Assembly (NCBI RefSeq): GCF_000155735.2
Contig: NC_020908.1
Location: 1,493,001-1,557,000 of the forward strand
Direction: 5' to 3'
From: Octadecabacter arcticus 238
GTDB taxonomy: Bacteria; Pseudomonadota; Alphaproteobacteria; Rhodobacterales; Rhodobacteraceae
Length of the DNA stretch: 64,000 nt
Shown: positions 17,532 through 27,530 of the stretch, piece after piece
Position numbering within the stretch: position 1 is the first letter of the stretch
Layout of the letters: each line of letters opens with the position of its first letter
The notes under the pieces: model-generated
Database searches by the model: none
The model's input: only the letters and a program-made list of their open reading frames with translations
What the model was told of the DNA's origin: nothing
Translations under genes and position numbers: made by a program

Positions 17532-18702
17532 TTAGAATGCTCCTAAAGCGGTATCACTACGGCCGATTGTGACGGCTGCCAGCCGCAGTAAGGCGGCGGC
17601 ACGGCTGGACGACCGTCTTGTGCGCGACGACAATATCTTGCCACCTGATATCTTGTTGCTGGGCGCCAAGCAGAGCCACGATGTGAAGTGCTTAGCACTC
17701 AGCCATGCGCACAGATCGGTTCCGCATTCTCCAACCAGCTTGAGGGACAGGGACGGTCCAAGCCCGTGGATTTGTGTCAGGTCGAGCCCAAGAACACCAA
17801 AGAGTGCAGCGCGGACATCGAACGACGGCGTGCCAACTTGCTTTGTCTTGGTCCGAGCTTTGGGCAATTGGCCGGGGTCATGCTCCTGTTCGGCGGCCAG
17901 AACATCCAGCATGGCTTCAAGGTTGCGATCACATTCAAGCATCTTGGACTGATAGAAGTAGTAGAGGTCCAAAGACTGCGTAAGGGCGAAGATATGCTCG
18001 GGCCGATCATTGCCGTTTAAGGCCGCTTTTATGGTCTCGACCGAGGCATGGCAGCGAACATCGCGATAGGATGCCAAAATATCCAGATCGCGTTCGCCGC
18101 CGACAAGGGCACGGATAATCCGGATGCCCCCTCTCATTGAAACTGCGTTTCAACTGCTGGGAAGTGGTCACACCAGTGATGTCCGATACGACATGATGCA
18201 GTTGCAAGTTCATCTCCATCAGCGCTTTTTGCATGTGCTGTATGTGGGCTGCTGCGTATTCCACCAGGCGTCCGCGCTGGCGTAGGTATGCCCTCAGCGT
18301 CGCAATTTGGGCCGTTGGCCTAAAGCTACCGCGTAGCAAACCGTAGGAATGAAGCTGTCGTAACCAACTGGCATCACTCACGTCCGTCTTCCGGCCCGGC
18401 ACGTTCTTGGCGTAACGAGCATTCACCAGAATAATCTCGAAGCCGTGCTGCTCCAGTATCTCGTAGGCTGGAATCCAATAGACGCCCGTGGATACCATCG
18501 CAACACTTGTGACACCGTGAGATTTGAACCAAGCGGCTAAATCATGCAGATCGTGGGTGAACGTCCCAAACGCCCGAACCGGCATATCTGTCACGTCGGG
18601 GTTCACAGCTGCCATGTGTTCTCGTGAACCAATATCAACGGCGGCGGCTCCTGTGTTCACAGTCTCAAGAGCCGGGGCCTTTCGGGTCTTTTGCTTTGCC
18701 AT
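17532..18702 (-). pseudogene. IS110-family transposase, frameshifted, stopped and truncated
   Basis: The N-terminal RuvC-like domain reads from ATG 18702 (AAVDIGSREHMAAVNPD, TGVYWIPAYEIL, DVSDASWLRQL), preceded by AGGAGAATTT. Near 18140 the frame shifts, and the C-terminal Tnp20-like half continues in another frame (GGIRIIRALVGGE, ALFGVLGLDLTQIHGLG, SWLCLAPSNKISGGK). A TAA at 17532 replaces what should be Tyr in GAFYRRLA, and IS3 element A cuts off the rest at 17508. Three independent lesions make it inactive. Confidence 0.88.
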
Positions 18703-18971
18703 CTTAAATTCTCCTGTTGGCGACAGAAGGATGTGAGTTATGCAAATCCGTCATCTTCCTAATCGGGATCACCGTAAAAGGTGTCACCACCCTCAAGTTC
18801 GCATGAACCCATGGGCCACGTTTTTTAACGGGGTTCCACCCTAACGCAGATCACCAATAAGCGAACGGCCGCGACCCTTCATCTCGCAACTATAGCACAG
18901 GCTGTTTCTACCGCGCACAGGCGGGGTCCAACCCGGAACGGTTTTTTAAGATGGTGCGTTCCTGGGTCCGG
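18703..18971. other. Non-coding 5' region of the IS110 remnant
   Basis: No gene is visible. In IS110-group elements the non-coding end before the transposase encodes the bridge RNA that guides recombination. This stretch has the right place and size, and short self-complementary parts such as GGTCCAACCCGG, but I cannot define the RNA or the element end. IS3 element B begins at its far side. Confidence 0.3.
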
Positions 18972-18999
18972 TGTTTGTCAAAGGTGTTGTCCGCCGATT

Positions 19000-20061
19000 T
19001 CATGCGGCGTCTCTGATTTCAGAGGCGCTGATTTCGTTTTCTGGGTTCAGCCAGACGGGTCCTGCTGGTTGCCAGTTTCGGGTTTTTCCTGACCAGCGTT
19101 GCGGGTTTTGCGCGCGAGCAGTGGCATAGAGATTGGCACGATTTGTGAGCGTTGCACGATCATGACCTGCGTGGCGCGCATTCGGCGTGACGAAGCGGAT
19201 GGCGCTGTGCAGGTGTTCACTATTGTACCAACCAGCGAAGGTTTGGACCCAGGTTTGAGCATCCGCCTTGGTGGCAAAGCCCTTGGTCGGCCAGTCCGGG
19301 CGGTATTTGCAGGTTCGGAACAACGCCTCTGAGAAAGGGTTGTCGTTGCTTACGCGAGGGCGACTGTAGGAGGCCGTGATCCCTAGTTTTTCCATCGTCA
19401 CCTTCATCGTGGCGCCCTTCATAGGACTGCCGTTGTCAGCGTGCAGAACCAAGGGGCGCAACTGACAGCCCTCCGCTAGCACTGCTTGCCGGATCAGAAT
19501 GGCAGCCAGATCCGCACTTTCACGCTCATGGACCTCCCAGCACACGATCTTCCGGCTGAAGATGTCCACGATCAGATACAGATAGAAGAACATGCCTGCG
19601 ACAGGTCCCGGCATCCAGGTAATGTCCCAGGTCCAGACCTCACAGGGCGCACTGGCCTGATAGCTTGTGGGCTTCTTACGCTTGACTGGGGACTTGGCTC
19701 GACCCCGGTGATGCTGCAATCCATTGGCGCGCAAAATGCGGTAGAAACTCGATTCCGAGGCCAGATATCGACCCTGATCGGCTAGCTTTGGCACAATCTG
19801 ACTTGGGGGAAGGCTAGAGAACTCCTTTGAATTACAGACATCTAGAACAGCCGCGCGTTCTGCCGTACTCAACGCGTTTGCTGGTTCCGCACGCGGCACG
19901 AGGGGGCGCTTATCAGGGCGAACCTCGCCGTCTTTTGTCCAGCGCCGCAGAGTGCGTTTGCTGATTTCCAACTCGGAACAGGCTTTGGCGCGCCGCGCTC
20001 CTGCGGTGACGGCCTCATTGATCAGAGCAACTGCGGTTTGGCGATCTGGGGTGCTGATCAT
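19000..20061 (-). CDS. IS3-type OrfB transposase, element B
   Basis: From ATG 20061 (MISTPDRQTAVALINEAV) the 353-aa protein has a helix-turn-helix start and an intact DDE core: Asp in VWTWDITWMPGP, Asp in VLHADNGSPMKGAT, Glu in [15 protein letters not shown]. The upstream open frame to 20262 is an overlap with orfA. ATGA links it to orfA. Confidence 0.88.
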   Translation of the reverse strand: MISTPDRQTAVALINEAVTAGARRAKACSELEISKRTLRRWTKDGEVRPDKRPLVPRAEPANALSTAERAAVLDVCNSKEFSSLPPSQIVPKLADQGRYLASESSFYRILRANGLQHHRGRAKSPVKRKKPTSYQASAPCEVWTWDITWMPGPVAGMFFYLYLIVDIFSRKIVCWEVHERESADLAAILIRQAVLAEGCQLRPLVLHADNGSPMKGATMKVTMEKLGITASYSRPRVSNDNPFSEALFRTCKYRPDWPTKGFATKADAQTWVQTFAGWYNSEHLHSAIRFVTPNARHAGHDRATLTNRANLYATARAQNPQRWSGKTRNWQPAGPVWLNPENEISASEIRDAA

Positions 20062-20552
20062 GCGTCCTCTCCGTCCCCCCAGATCGCTGAGGCCTTTTTT
20101 CGCAGAACAAGCAGTGCTGCAGTTTCGGCCAGTGCGCGATCCTTGCGAGCAAGCTCGCGTTCCAAATCTTTCATCCGTTTCTTGTCTTCCTTGGTCGCAC
20201 GCACAAGACGTGCTGCACTCGTGCGGTCCCAGTCGTTGGCCTGCTCGCAAGCAACTCGCCACATGGCAATCTGCGCCGGGTAAAGGCCGCGTTTGCGGCA
20301 GTATTCGGCTAGGTCAGCCTCGTTCAGAGCAGCAGTTTCCAACACCGCCGCAAACTTGTCACGTGAAGACCAGCCCTCAGGGCTCGCATCAGCGTCAGGC
20401 AAAAGCTGCCCCTTGTTGCGCGCCTCAGCACGCCAGGAGAAAAGCGTCGCTGCCGAAATGCCTTCCTCCCGCGAAAGCTGCCGAATGGCCACGTTGTTCG
20501 GCGGAAGCATCCGCTTCAGCACAGCTGCTTTTCGTTCCAGTGAATATCCCAT
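20058..20552 (-). CDS. IS3-type OrfA, element B
   Basis: The 164-aa protein begins MGYSLERKAAVLKRMLPPNN and contains a helix-turn-helix (AIRQLSREEGISAATLFSW) and a C-terminal coiled coil (KDLERELARKDRALAETAAL). It is the DNA-binding partner of the OrfB that overlaps its stop. Confidence 0.85.
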   Translation of the reverse strand: MGYSLERKAAVLKRMLPPNNVAIRQLSREEGISAATLFSWRAEARNKGQLLPDADASPEGWSSRDKFAAVLETAALNEADLAEYCRKRGLYPAQIAMWRVACEQANDWDRTSAARLVRATKEDKKRMKDLERELARKDRALAETAALLVLRKKASAIWGDGEDA

Positions 20553-20620
20553 GTCATTGTCCTAATCCGCCCACCTGAAAATTAGAGAAAAATAGAGCAG
20601 CGGACAACATCCCTGACACA

Positions 20621-20850
20621 CTGGGGGTCACCCGCGCCAGTTCACCCTTTAACCACCTTATCTCAACAGCCTGATCCAAAACCTCGGCTCTTTCATGCGG
20701 TGACTTCGAAAACTGCGCCTTCCACGTGTACAGCGACTTGGTGCTGATCCCGAGCCGTTCAGCAACCTCGCTGACCGCGTATCCACGCTCGACAACCTGT
20801 GCCACATCGTCCCGCTTGAACTCATCCGTAAACCGAATTCCTTTGTTCAT
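20621..20850 (-). pseudogene. IS3-family orfA remnant, cut by element B
   Basis: Starting at ATG 20850, the frame reads MNKGIRFTDEFKRDDVAQVV and GISTKSLYTWKAQFS, the usual OrfA helix-turn-helix, up to EIRWLKGELARV, then crosses into the end of element B at 20620. Its orfB is not present in the window. Confidence 0.75.
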
Positions 20851-20929
20851 GTCCGCCTCTCCTTGGTTCCAAAATTACCAAGCAAAGGGTCTACAAATCT
20901 AGGGGCACCTCAGGCCAAGGGATCGGTTC

Positions 20930-21052
20930 CTATGCAAAGCGCCAAGTTCCAGAGCCGTCGAACGGATGATAACAGCGTTTCTGAAGATCGTCGTCCGTCT
21001 CGTTAAATGTGGGATTCTTCATAGGAAGCGGCCGAGGCAATACACCTGTCAT
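20930..21052 (-). pseudogene. Orphan C-terminal fragment of an unknown gene
   Basis: Forty codons from ATG 21052 to TAG 20930 read MTGVLPRPLPMKNPTFNETD and then DLQKRCYHPFDGSGTWRFA; a dozen further upstream codons in frame (PGYIVALSANAR) look similar before a stop. The composition is protein-like. It is wedged between IS3 and IS630 sequences and is probably the end of a gene lost by transposition. Confidence 0.3.
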
Positions 21053-21164
21053 TCGCGCATTTGCGCTAAGCGCCACGATGTAACCTGGCCTGCTTGACTG
21101 TATTCAGCTGGATGATCACGTAAATCAATCGAAGCCAGAGCGAGCCATAATTTCGTCTAGGCTA

Positions 21165-22357
21165 TACTCCTGCGCCTGAATTGACCTGACGATTTTGGGC
21201 CTGCGATTCACTTCGTCGCATGGCCAAAGGCGGTTCAGTCTGTATTTTGAGTTTATGAGCAAGCAATACAAAACAGTCTCCTTATCCGACGAGCAGCGCA
21301 TAGCACTTGAAGCGCTTTGCCGCCGCCGCAAAGTTGACGCCCCTGTTTGGAAACGGGCGCGCGCGTTTCTTCTTTTGGACGCAGGAGAAGACGCCGGAAC
21401 GGTTTGCCGGATTTTGGATATTGGCCCGACAGTTTTGACGGAGTGGCGGTTTGCCTTTGCCGGTGCGGGACTATCGTTTTTCGGTCTGAAGGACTACAGC
21501 CAGCGTCAGGGTCATTTGTCCGTCGTGCAAGAGCAGGCGGTGAGAGCCCATTTCACCGCGCAGCCTGCCCGCAATGCCGATGAGGTCTGTGCCTATGTTC
21601 TAGCCGAGTGCGACCAAAACTACAGCACGTCGGGAGCCGCCAAGCTGATGCGCCGCCTGGGGTTCGCGTATAAGAAACCACAATTGCTGCCTGCACAGGC
21701 CGATGAAGCCAAGCAGGCTGCGTTTATTGCCAAATATGAGGCCCTGATGAACGGGTTGGCCGCAGATGAGATGGTTGTCTTTTCGGACGCTGTCCACCCC
21801 GAACACCAGAGCCGCCCCGCCCATGGTTGGTTCCCCAAGGGACAAAAGACGGCCCTGAAGGCGACATCAGGGCGCAAGCGGCTCAACATTCAGGGCGCGC
21901 TTGACCTTGAGACTTTCCAGTTCACCTTTGTGGAAGGCGAGAAGATCAATGCCCAGACAACCCGACAGATGCTGGAAAAGTTGGAACGCAACAACCAAAC
22001 CAAGACGGCCATCCACGTCTTTGTCGACAATGCCCGCTATCATCATGCCAAGATACTACAGCCATGGCTGGACAGCCCAGAACGTCGGGTGAAGTTGCAT
22101 TTCTTGCCAGCATATGCCCTGCACCTCAACCCGATCGAGCGTCTTTGGGGTGTTATGCACAAATGGGTCACCCACAATCGGCACTATGCAACGTTCAACC
22201 AATTCACAGAGGCCATTTTCGACTTCTTCCGCAAGACCCTGCCAGAAAAATAGCCAGAGTTCCGCGACACCGTCACCGACAACTTCCGCGTCATATCGCT
22301 CAAGGAATACAAAGTGATTTGAGGGGAAAACCTCAGGTCAATTCAGGCGCGGGAGTA
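21165..22357 (+). mobile_element. IS630-family insertion sequence
   Basis: The ends are inverted repeats TACTCCTGCGCCTGAATTGA (left, from 21165) and TACTCCCGCGCCTGAATTGA (right, reverse complement), each bordered by a TA (21163-21164 and 22358-22359), the dinucleotide that this family duplicates. One transposase gene fills the element. Confidence 0.88.
21255..22322 (+). pseudogene. IS630-family transposase with a premature TAG
   Basis: From ATG 21255 the frame encodes an N-terminal helix-turn-helix and a DDE core: Asp in VVFSDAVHPEHQ, Asp in HVFVDNARYHH, Glu in HLNPIERLWGVMHK. A TAG at 22251-22253 stands where LPEKWPEF would be expected, and the same frame continues for 22 codons (PEFRDTVTDNFRVISLKEYK) to a TGA at 22322. 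The stop removes only the tail, so activity is uncertain. Confidence 0.85.
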
Positions 22358-22450
22358 TACATATCAGCGTCTTAAATAAGTGTTTGATTTTATCAACGCG
22401 CGATAGGTCGACAAAAATGACGGCTACGATTGTTAAATGTGTCATCTATC

Positions 22451-23155
22451 TTACTGTCTTGCGGCCCAGATCAGTCCACGGCGCACGATTTCGGTGACTT
22501 GCCGTACCTTGAGATCATCCAGAGTATGCCCGATCGAGCAATAAAAGACACGCCCCTGATCCCAACGCCGCGTCCAGACGACAGGGATGGTCGCGCCTTC
22601 GATCCACCAGAGGTGATCGCCAGAAAAAGTTGTCGTGGCAAGGACATCGTTGTTTGGATCAACCAGCATGTAATATTGCTCAGATAGCAGGCGGAAACTG
22701 TCGATGCCGTTGACGATGGGATGATCCGGTGCGGTGATTGTGACGTCATAGTCGATGAAGTCATCTGACGGAACGGGGTTATCGGGCCAGCCGGGGGGAT
22801 GGGCGACGAACTGCCCGCCGATCAGGAAATGATATGTCGGGCGGTCGCGAAATGCGTCCCCCATATGCCCGTGCCACCCGCCGATACCGCAGCCAGCCGC
22901 GACCAGCTTGAGAAGCCCGTCTTCTTCGGGTTTGGTCATATTGCCGAATTCGATCTTATGGCCAGATCGCGCGGACGACCAAATTGGTACGATCAGATCG
23001 ACGTCTGATAGGGTGTCAGGATCAGCCAAAGGCGTGAGAGTGTTGTAAACATCGACTTCGAACCCCTCGACGCGCAGTAAATTTGCACACCAATCGGCGA
23101 ATGCGGTTGGATCATGTCCTTCCCAGCCACCAGCGAATAAAGCTGCCTTTTTCAT
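22451..23155 (-). CDS. ThuA-like protein
   Basis: The 234-aa protein has the ThuA/glutamine-amidotransferase-like fold: an opening strand KKAALFAGGWEGHDP, then VDLIVPIW, CGIGGWHGHMGDAF, a DYDVTITAPDHPIVNG segment and a C-terminal GRVFYCSIGHTLDDL. ThuA proteins occur in sugar (for example trehalose) catabolic loci, where a role in keto-sugar formation has been proposed. The start overlaps the stop of the dehydrogenase gene upstream by 4 bases. It is the last gene of the leftward transport operon. No terminator is evident after it. Confidence 0.88.
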   Translation of the reverse strand: MKKAALFAGGWEGHDPTAFADWCANLLRVEGFEVDVYNTLTPLADPDTLSDVDLIVPIWSSARSGHKIEFGNMTKPEEDGLLKLVAAGCGIGGWHGHMGDAFRDRPTYHFLIGGQFVAHPPGWPDNPVPSDDFIDYDVTITAPDHPIVNGIDSFRLLSEQYYMLVDPNNDVLATTTFSGDHLWWIEGATIPVVWTRRWDQGRVFYCSIGHTLDDLKVRQVTEIVRRGLIWAARQ

Positions 23156-24021
23156 GTGTTTCCCTCTCTCATGAAATTCAGGATTGCGGCCATGTCGCGG
23201 TTTTGAAACCCTTGGGCCATAGCTTTGGTCAAAACTGACAATGTTGCCGCACCTTGTGGCATTGCCACGCCGTTCGCGCGCGCAAGGTCCGCGGCGAGGG
23301 CCATATCTTTTTGCGCAAGCGCCACGGTGAACGTGACATCGTTTGCGGCCTCATCAAGGTAGAGTGCGCGGCGGTATTTCAGCATCGGCGCACAGGCGGC
23401 AGAGGCTTCTATGACGTCAAACGCACGGTCCGGCGCAATACCGAGGGCCTGCGTCAATGTCATCGCTTCGGCGAGCGTTTGGTTGATCCCGTGGATCATG
23501 GCATTGACAGCCAGTTTCATTACCGCCCCCGCACCGGATGTGTCCAGTGTAATGACTTTTCGTCCCATGGCATTGAACACCGGCATCAGGGGCTGAACGG
23601 CATCCGACGTGCACCCCGCCATAATCAACAATTGGGCGTCAGCGGCAGCTTGCGTTGCACCGGACACAGGCGCGTCGACCACATTGGCGCCCAAGGGGGC
23701 ATTGGCCACGAGGTCAGCAATGTGATCCGGGCTCATCGTGCCCATTTCGATGAAGTGCTTGGCATGCGCCCCAAAAAACAACCCGTCAGAACCAAGATGA
23801 ACAGTTTCGGACGCAGCATCATCCGAGAGCATGGTGATGACAATGTCGCAGCGTTCGGCCAAATCGCGTGGCGTGTTTGCTGTCGCGCATCCGACCTGTT
23901 CGGCGAGAGTTTTGGCGACCGCTTGGGTGCGGTTCCAGAGCACCAGATCAAATCCGGCAGACGCCAGATTACGGGCCATATGCTGTCCCATCCGCCCCAG
24001 CCCTGCAAAGCCGACGCGCAT
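23152..24021 (-). CDS. NAD(P)-dependent beta-hydroxyacid dehydrogenase (3-hydroxyisobutyrate dehydrogenase family)
   Basis: The 289-aa enzyme has an N-terminal Rossmann fold (GFAGLGRMGQHMARNLASAG), the substrate loop DAPVSGATQAA, and the catalytic Lys-x3-Asn motif GAGAVMKLAVN in the helical C-terminal domain. Members oxidise or reduce short hydroxyacids such as 3-hydroxyisobutyrate or tartronate semialdehyde. Here it follows the transporter ATPase with a 1-base overlap, so it should act on an intermediate of the imported compound. The exact substrate cannot be read from sequence. Confidence 0.88.
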   Translation of the reverse strand: MRVGFAGLGRMGQHMARNLASAGFDLVLWNRTQAVAKTLAEQVGCATANTPRDLAERCDIVITMLSDDAASETVHLGSDGLFFGAHAKHFIEMGTMSPDHIADLVANAPLGANVVDAPVSGATQAAADAQLLIMAGCTSDAVQPLMPVFNAMGRKVITLDTSGAGAVMKLAVNAMIHGINQTLAEAMTLTQALGIAPDRAFDVIEASAACAPMLKYRRALYLDEAANDVTFTVALAQKDMALAADLARANGVAMPQGAATLSVLTKAMAQGFQNRDMAAILNFMREGNT

Positions 24022-25526
24022 TACGCCACCTTTTCGGGCACGATACCGGAAATGGCCTGCACCAGATTGTCCTCGGTCACCTCGGTTGCGCCGAATTCGC
24101 GCATGATCCTGCCGTGGAACATAGCGATGACACGGTCGGACACGCGCAAAACTTCGGGCATCTCGGAACTGATCACGATGATCGCATAGCCCTGCGCCGC
24201 CAAGGCGCGGATCAGATTGTGGATTTCCGATTTTGACCCCACATCAATGCCGCGCGTCGGTTCATCTACGATCAAGACGCGCGGCGCCATCGACAGCCAT
24301 TTGCCGATGACGATCTTTTGCTGGTTGCCACCCGACAGGTTGCCGGCTTTCTGTTTCCAGCTTGGAGTCTTGATCTCCAGCTTTTCATTATAAATGTTGA
24401 AAATCGCGGCTTCTTTGGCGGACGACACAAACGGGCCGTTCGTCAGATGACCGACTTGCGGCAGGGTCATGTTGTCACGGCAATTCATCCCCAACACGAG
24501 GCCTTGTTCTTTGCGATCCTCTGGCACCAGCGAAATGCCATGGCCAATCGCGTCAATGGGTGAGGTGATTTTGACCGGCAGACCTGCAATTTCAATTTGC
24601 CCCGCTGTCGGCGTGCGCAAGCCAAACAGAGTTTCGGCAATTTCGGTCCGTCCCGCACCGACCAGTCCGTAAAACCCGACAACTTCGCCGCTGCGGACCT
24701 GAAAACTAACGTCTTGAAACAGCGATCCGCACGACAGTCCGTCAACCTTTAGGGCGACATCACCCATCTGGGCGGGGACAATCGCGTGGGTCAGATCAAG
24801 GCTTCGCCCTATCATCAGTTGTGTGACTTCGTCTTCGTTTGTGTCAGCCGTCACCAGCGATCCGCGATACGACCCGTCGCGCAACACGCTGATACGATCC
24901 GAAATCGTGAAAATCTCATCCATCCGGTGCGAGATATAGACCACGCCAACCCCGCGATCGCGCAAATCATTGATGATATCGAACAGCACGACCTTTTCAG
25001 CATCCGTCAGGGATGCAGTGGGTTCATCAAAAATCACCGCTTTCGCGTCGACGGTCAGCGCGCGGGCAATCTCAACCATTTGTTTGTTGGCAATCGACAA
25101 GCTGCCAACGCGGGTCTGCGGGGTGAAATTGCAGTTCAGACGTTTCAGGATTTCGCCGGATTTGGCAAACAGACTTGCCCAATCGACGCGCCCGAAACTC
25201 TTGCGGGGGAGTTCCCCCAGATAGATGTTTTCGGCAACTGACAATTCATCCGCAAGGCTGAGTTCTTGGTGGATGAACACGACCCCTTTGGATTTCGCAT
25301 TGAGGGGGGATATCATTTTGGCGGGCTGTTCTTGAATGAAAATCTGTCCCTCGTCGGGCTGATAGATACCGCCGAGCACCTTCATTAATGTCGATTTACC
25401 AGCCCCGTTTTCACCCAGCAAGGCGTGGACTTCGCCGGGCAAAACCTCAAACGAGACACCGTCAAGGGCGCGTACACCGGGAAAGGTTTTGACGATATTT
25501 TCAAGTCGTAGGGCAGGGGTGCTCAT
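24021..25526 (-). CDS. CUT2-type sugar ABC transporter, ATP-binding protein (RbsA/MglA-like)
   Basis: At 501 aa it has the two tandem ATPase halves typical of CUT2 transporters. The first half is complete: Walker A GENGAGKST, signature SIANKQMVEIARAL and Walker B AVIFDEPTASL. The second half lacks a canonical Walker A (GLVGAGRTEIAETLFG), as usual, but has LSGGNQQKIVIGKWL and VLIVDEPTRGIDVG. It energises import of a sugar-like substrate through the two permeases upstream; its start overlaps the permease stop by 4 bases. Confidence 0.95.
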   Translation of the reverse strand: MSTPALRLENIVKTFPGVRALDGVSFEVLPGEVHALLGENGAGKSTLMKVLGGIYQPDEGQIFIQEQPAKMISPLNAKSKGVVFIHQELSLADELSVAENIYLGELPRKSFGRVDWASLFAKSGEILKRLNCNFTPQTRVGSLSIANKQMVEIARALTVDAKAVIFDEPTASLTDAEKVVLFDIINDLRDRGVGVVYISHRMDEIFTISDRISVLRDGSYRGSLVTADTNEDEVTQLMIGRSLDLTHAIVPAQMGDVALKVDGLSCGSLFQDVSFQVRSGEVVGFYGLVGAGRTEIAETLFGLRTPTAGQIEIAGLPVKITSPIDAIGHGISLVPEDRKEQGLVLGMNCRDNMTLPQVGHLTNGPFVSSAKEAAIFNIYNEKLEIKTPSWKQKAGNLSGGNQQKIVIGKWLSMAPRVLIVDEPTRGIDVGSKSEIHNLIRALAAQGYAIIVISSEMPEVLRVSDRVIAMFHGRIMREFGATEVTEDNLVQAISGIVPEKVA

Positions 25527-26524
25527 ACTTTTAACTCCTCTTTACCTTTGCGGTTCAGCTGTTGATCCAGAAACAGAACGGCGATCAGGATTAACCCGAT
25601 CACAAGGTTCACCATGGCTGTGTCCGCCCCGATATGGCCCAGACCCTTGCGCAACAATTGGATCGCAATGACGCCACCGAAGGTGGAGATCACCGACCCG
25701 CTGCCGCCAACCAGTTTGGTGCCGCCGAGGACGACCGCCGTAATGACCCAGAGTTCATAGAGTGTGCCATCATTGGGGTTCACCGATCCGCTTGATGAAT
25801 AGAACACGACCGAAGACAAGGCGGCCAAGAACCCGATCAACACAAAGTTCCACACCATATGCGGCCCGACGCGGATGCCCGCGTTCACGGCGGCCTCGCG
25901 ATTGTCACCCACGGCATAGGCATTGCGGCCATGCACGGTGCGGGTCATCAAAAGCCAGATCAGGATTGTGCAAACCACAAAAATGATCGTCGGGGTCTGG
26001 ATGCCCAGAATGTCGGCTTCGGCCATATCGACCAGCGTCCAATTCAGGTTCGAGGTCGGGTTTTCACCATTATACATAAACACCAACCCACGAAATCCGA
26101 GCATTGAGCCGAGTGTCACGATGAATGCATCGACACCCGTTTTCCACACGATCAGCCCGTTGATCAGCCCCAGCGTCATGCCTGTCATCAACGCCAGCAG
26201 CCACGCGATAGGGATCACCCAATCGCCGAGTCCGGCAAAGATTGACCATGTCATACTATCGAGCATCACAATCGCGCAGAGCGCAAACGTCGCCCCCACG
26301 GACAAGTCAATATTGCCATTGATCATCACGATGGTCATGCCCAACGCAATGATGCCGATGGGTGCCGATTGTTTGAACAACAACAGCATGTTGTCCCAAT
26401 CCATGAACGCTTTGTCGGACAGCGACAGGAATTCACCCGCGATCGAGAAAAAGATCAATTCGAGAACAATGAAGCCCCAGATTGCGCCTTTGCCCATAAA
26501 ACCTTTGAGGTTGTCTTTGCTCAT
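25523..26524 (-). CDS. CUT2 sugar ABC transporter permease 2
   Basis: The protein (333 aa from ATG 26524, with GAGGA 7 bases upstream) is strongly hydrophobic with about nine to ten membrane helices. It has the family loop VNAGIRVGPHMVWNFVL preceded by GNREAAVNAG-like sequence, plus TLGSMLGFRGLVFM and VLGGTKLVGGSGSV. It forms a heteromeric channel with the next permease. The frame upstream to 26575 is overlap with that gene. Confidence 0.92.
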   Translation of the reverse strand: MSKDNLKGFMGKGAIWGFIVLELIFFSIAGEFLSLSDKAFMDWDNMLLLFKQSAPIGIIALGMTIVMINGNIDLSVGATFALCAIVMLDSMTWSIFAGLGDWVIPIAWLLALMTGMTLGLINGLIVWKTGVDAFIVTLGSMLGFRGLVFMYNGENPTSNLNWTLVDMAEADILGIQTPTIIFVVCTILIWLLMTRTVHGRNAYAVGDNREAAVNAGIRVGPHMVWNFVLIGFLAALSSVVFYSSSGSVNPNDGTLYELWVITAVVLGGTKLVGGSGSVISTFGGVIAIQLLRKGLGHIGADTAMVNLVIGLILIAVLFLDQQLNRKGKEELKV

Positions 26525-26534
26525 GTCCATTTCC

Positions 26535-27530
26535 TCACGCGATCTGTGACCACAGACGGCCACGCTTTGCCGCAACGTCCAGCCAGACAGTGAGGGTGAT
26601 GATCACCCATGTCACGACATATTGGACGTAAAATTGTAGGCCAACTAGCAGCAGCCCGTTTTGAATGAAGCCCAAGATCAGGACGCCAATAACCGTCTTG
26701 AAGATCGTTCCCGACCCGCCCAGCAAGGACGCACCACCCAGGATCACCGCAGCAAGAACATCAAGCTCAAGCCCTTGCCCGACGGTGTTCTGACTGCCCA
26801 TGGATCGGCTGGCTTGAAGCAACCCCGCCATCGCAACGCAAAACGACGAAATGACGTAAGACAGGAATACGACCCGCGCCCTCGGGATGCCCGAGAACGT
26901 CGCGGCGACACCGTTGCCGCCAACGGCATAGACTTGTCGCCCGAACGCGGTGCGGGCCAATAGAACTGCTAGAAACGCTGCCAAAACACCAAACATGATC
27001 ACCGGAACGGGGATGCCGAGGACATGGCCCTGCCCGAAAACTGCAAACCAAGTGCCTTCTTTATCGGCGATATCCATGTTTTTGCCACCCGAATAGGTCA
27101 GCGTCAGCCCGTGGATGGCCGATAGCATCCCCAGCGTCACTATCAGTGAGTTAAGCTTGAGGTATCCGACAAGGAACCCGATCAGCGCCCCCAACGCCAT
27201 GGTCATGGCAAACATCACGGGGATCGCAAATGCAGGGCCGATTTTGTCATGCAAATCCAACACCACAATCGCGGAAAATGACATCATCGAGCCCACCGAC
27301 AGATCCAGATTCCCGCTGATGACAACAAAGGTCACCCCAAGGGCGATGACGCCCAAAATGGCGGACGACCGCACCACGCCCATAACGTTATCAAGGCTAA
27401 TGAACCGCTCATTTGCCAGCGTAAAGCCAATCATGAATACAACAAAGGCGATCAGAATTCCGTTGCGCGCAAGGAGGTTTGCAATGGCTTTGCCACGCCC
27501 GCCGCCGTCGTTCACTCCTGAATCAAACAA
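26535..27530 (-). CDS. CUT2 sugar ABC transporter permease 1
   Basis: A 331-aa RbsC-like membrane protein with repeated hydrophobic helices, GVTFVVISGNLDLSVGSMMS (the conserved N-terminal permease motif), VGGNGVAATFSGIP and ILGGASLLGGSGTI. Its start overlaps the SDR gene upstream by 8 bases, and it is followed after 10 bases by the second permease, so all belong to one operon. Confidence 0.93.
   Translation of the reverse strand: MFDSGVNDGGGRGKAIANLLARNGILIAFVVFMIGFTLANERFISLDNVMGVVRSSAILGVIALGVTFVVISGNLDLSVGSMMSFSAIVVLDLHDKIGPAFAIPVMFAMTMALGALIGFLVGYLKLNSLIVTLGMLSAIHGLTLTYSGGKNMDIADKEGTWFAVFGQGHVLGIPVPVIMFGVLAAFLAVLLARTAFGRQVYAVGGNGVAATFSGIPRARVVFLSYVISSFCVAMAGLLQASRSMGSQNTVGQGLELDVLAAVILGGASLLGGSGTIFKTVIGVLILGFIQNGLLLVGLQFYVQYVVTWVIITLTVWLDVAAKRGRLWSQIA

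Larger units (their letters stand above)
18972..20620 (-). mobile_element. IS3-family element B
   Basis: Two transposase genes are flanked by related ends: TGTTTGTCAAAGGTGTTGTCC at the left (approximate from 18972) and TGTGTCAGGGATGTTGTCC at the right (reverse complement, to 20620). The right side lies in an older IS3 orfA, whose other half is not found at the left side, so no simple duplication can be shown. Confidence 0.8.

Noticed and set aside
18972..20620. Simple insertion of IS3 element B into the older orfA
   Set aside because: The rest of that orfA is not found on the left side of element B and no target duplication is seen.
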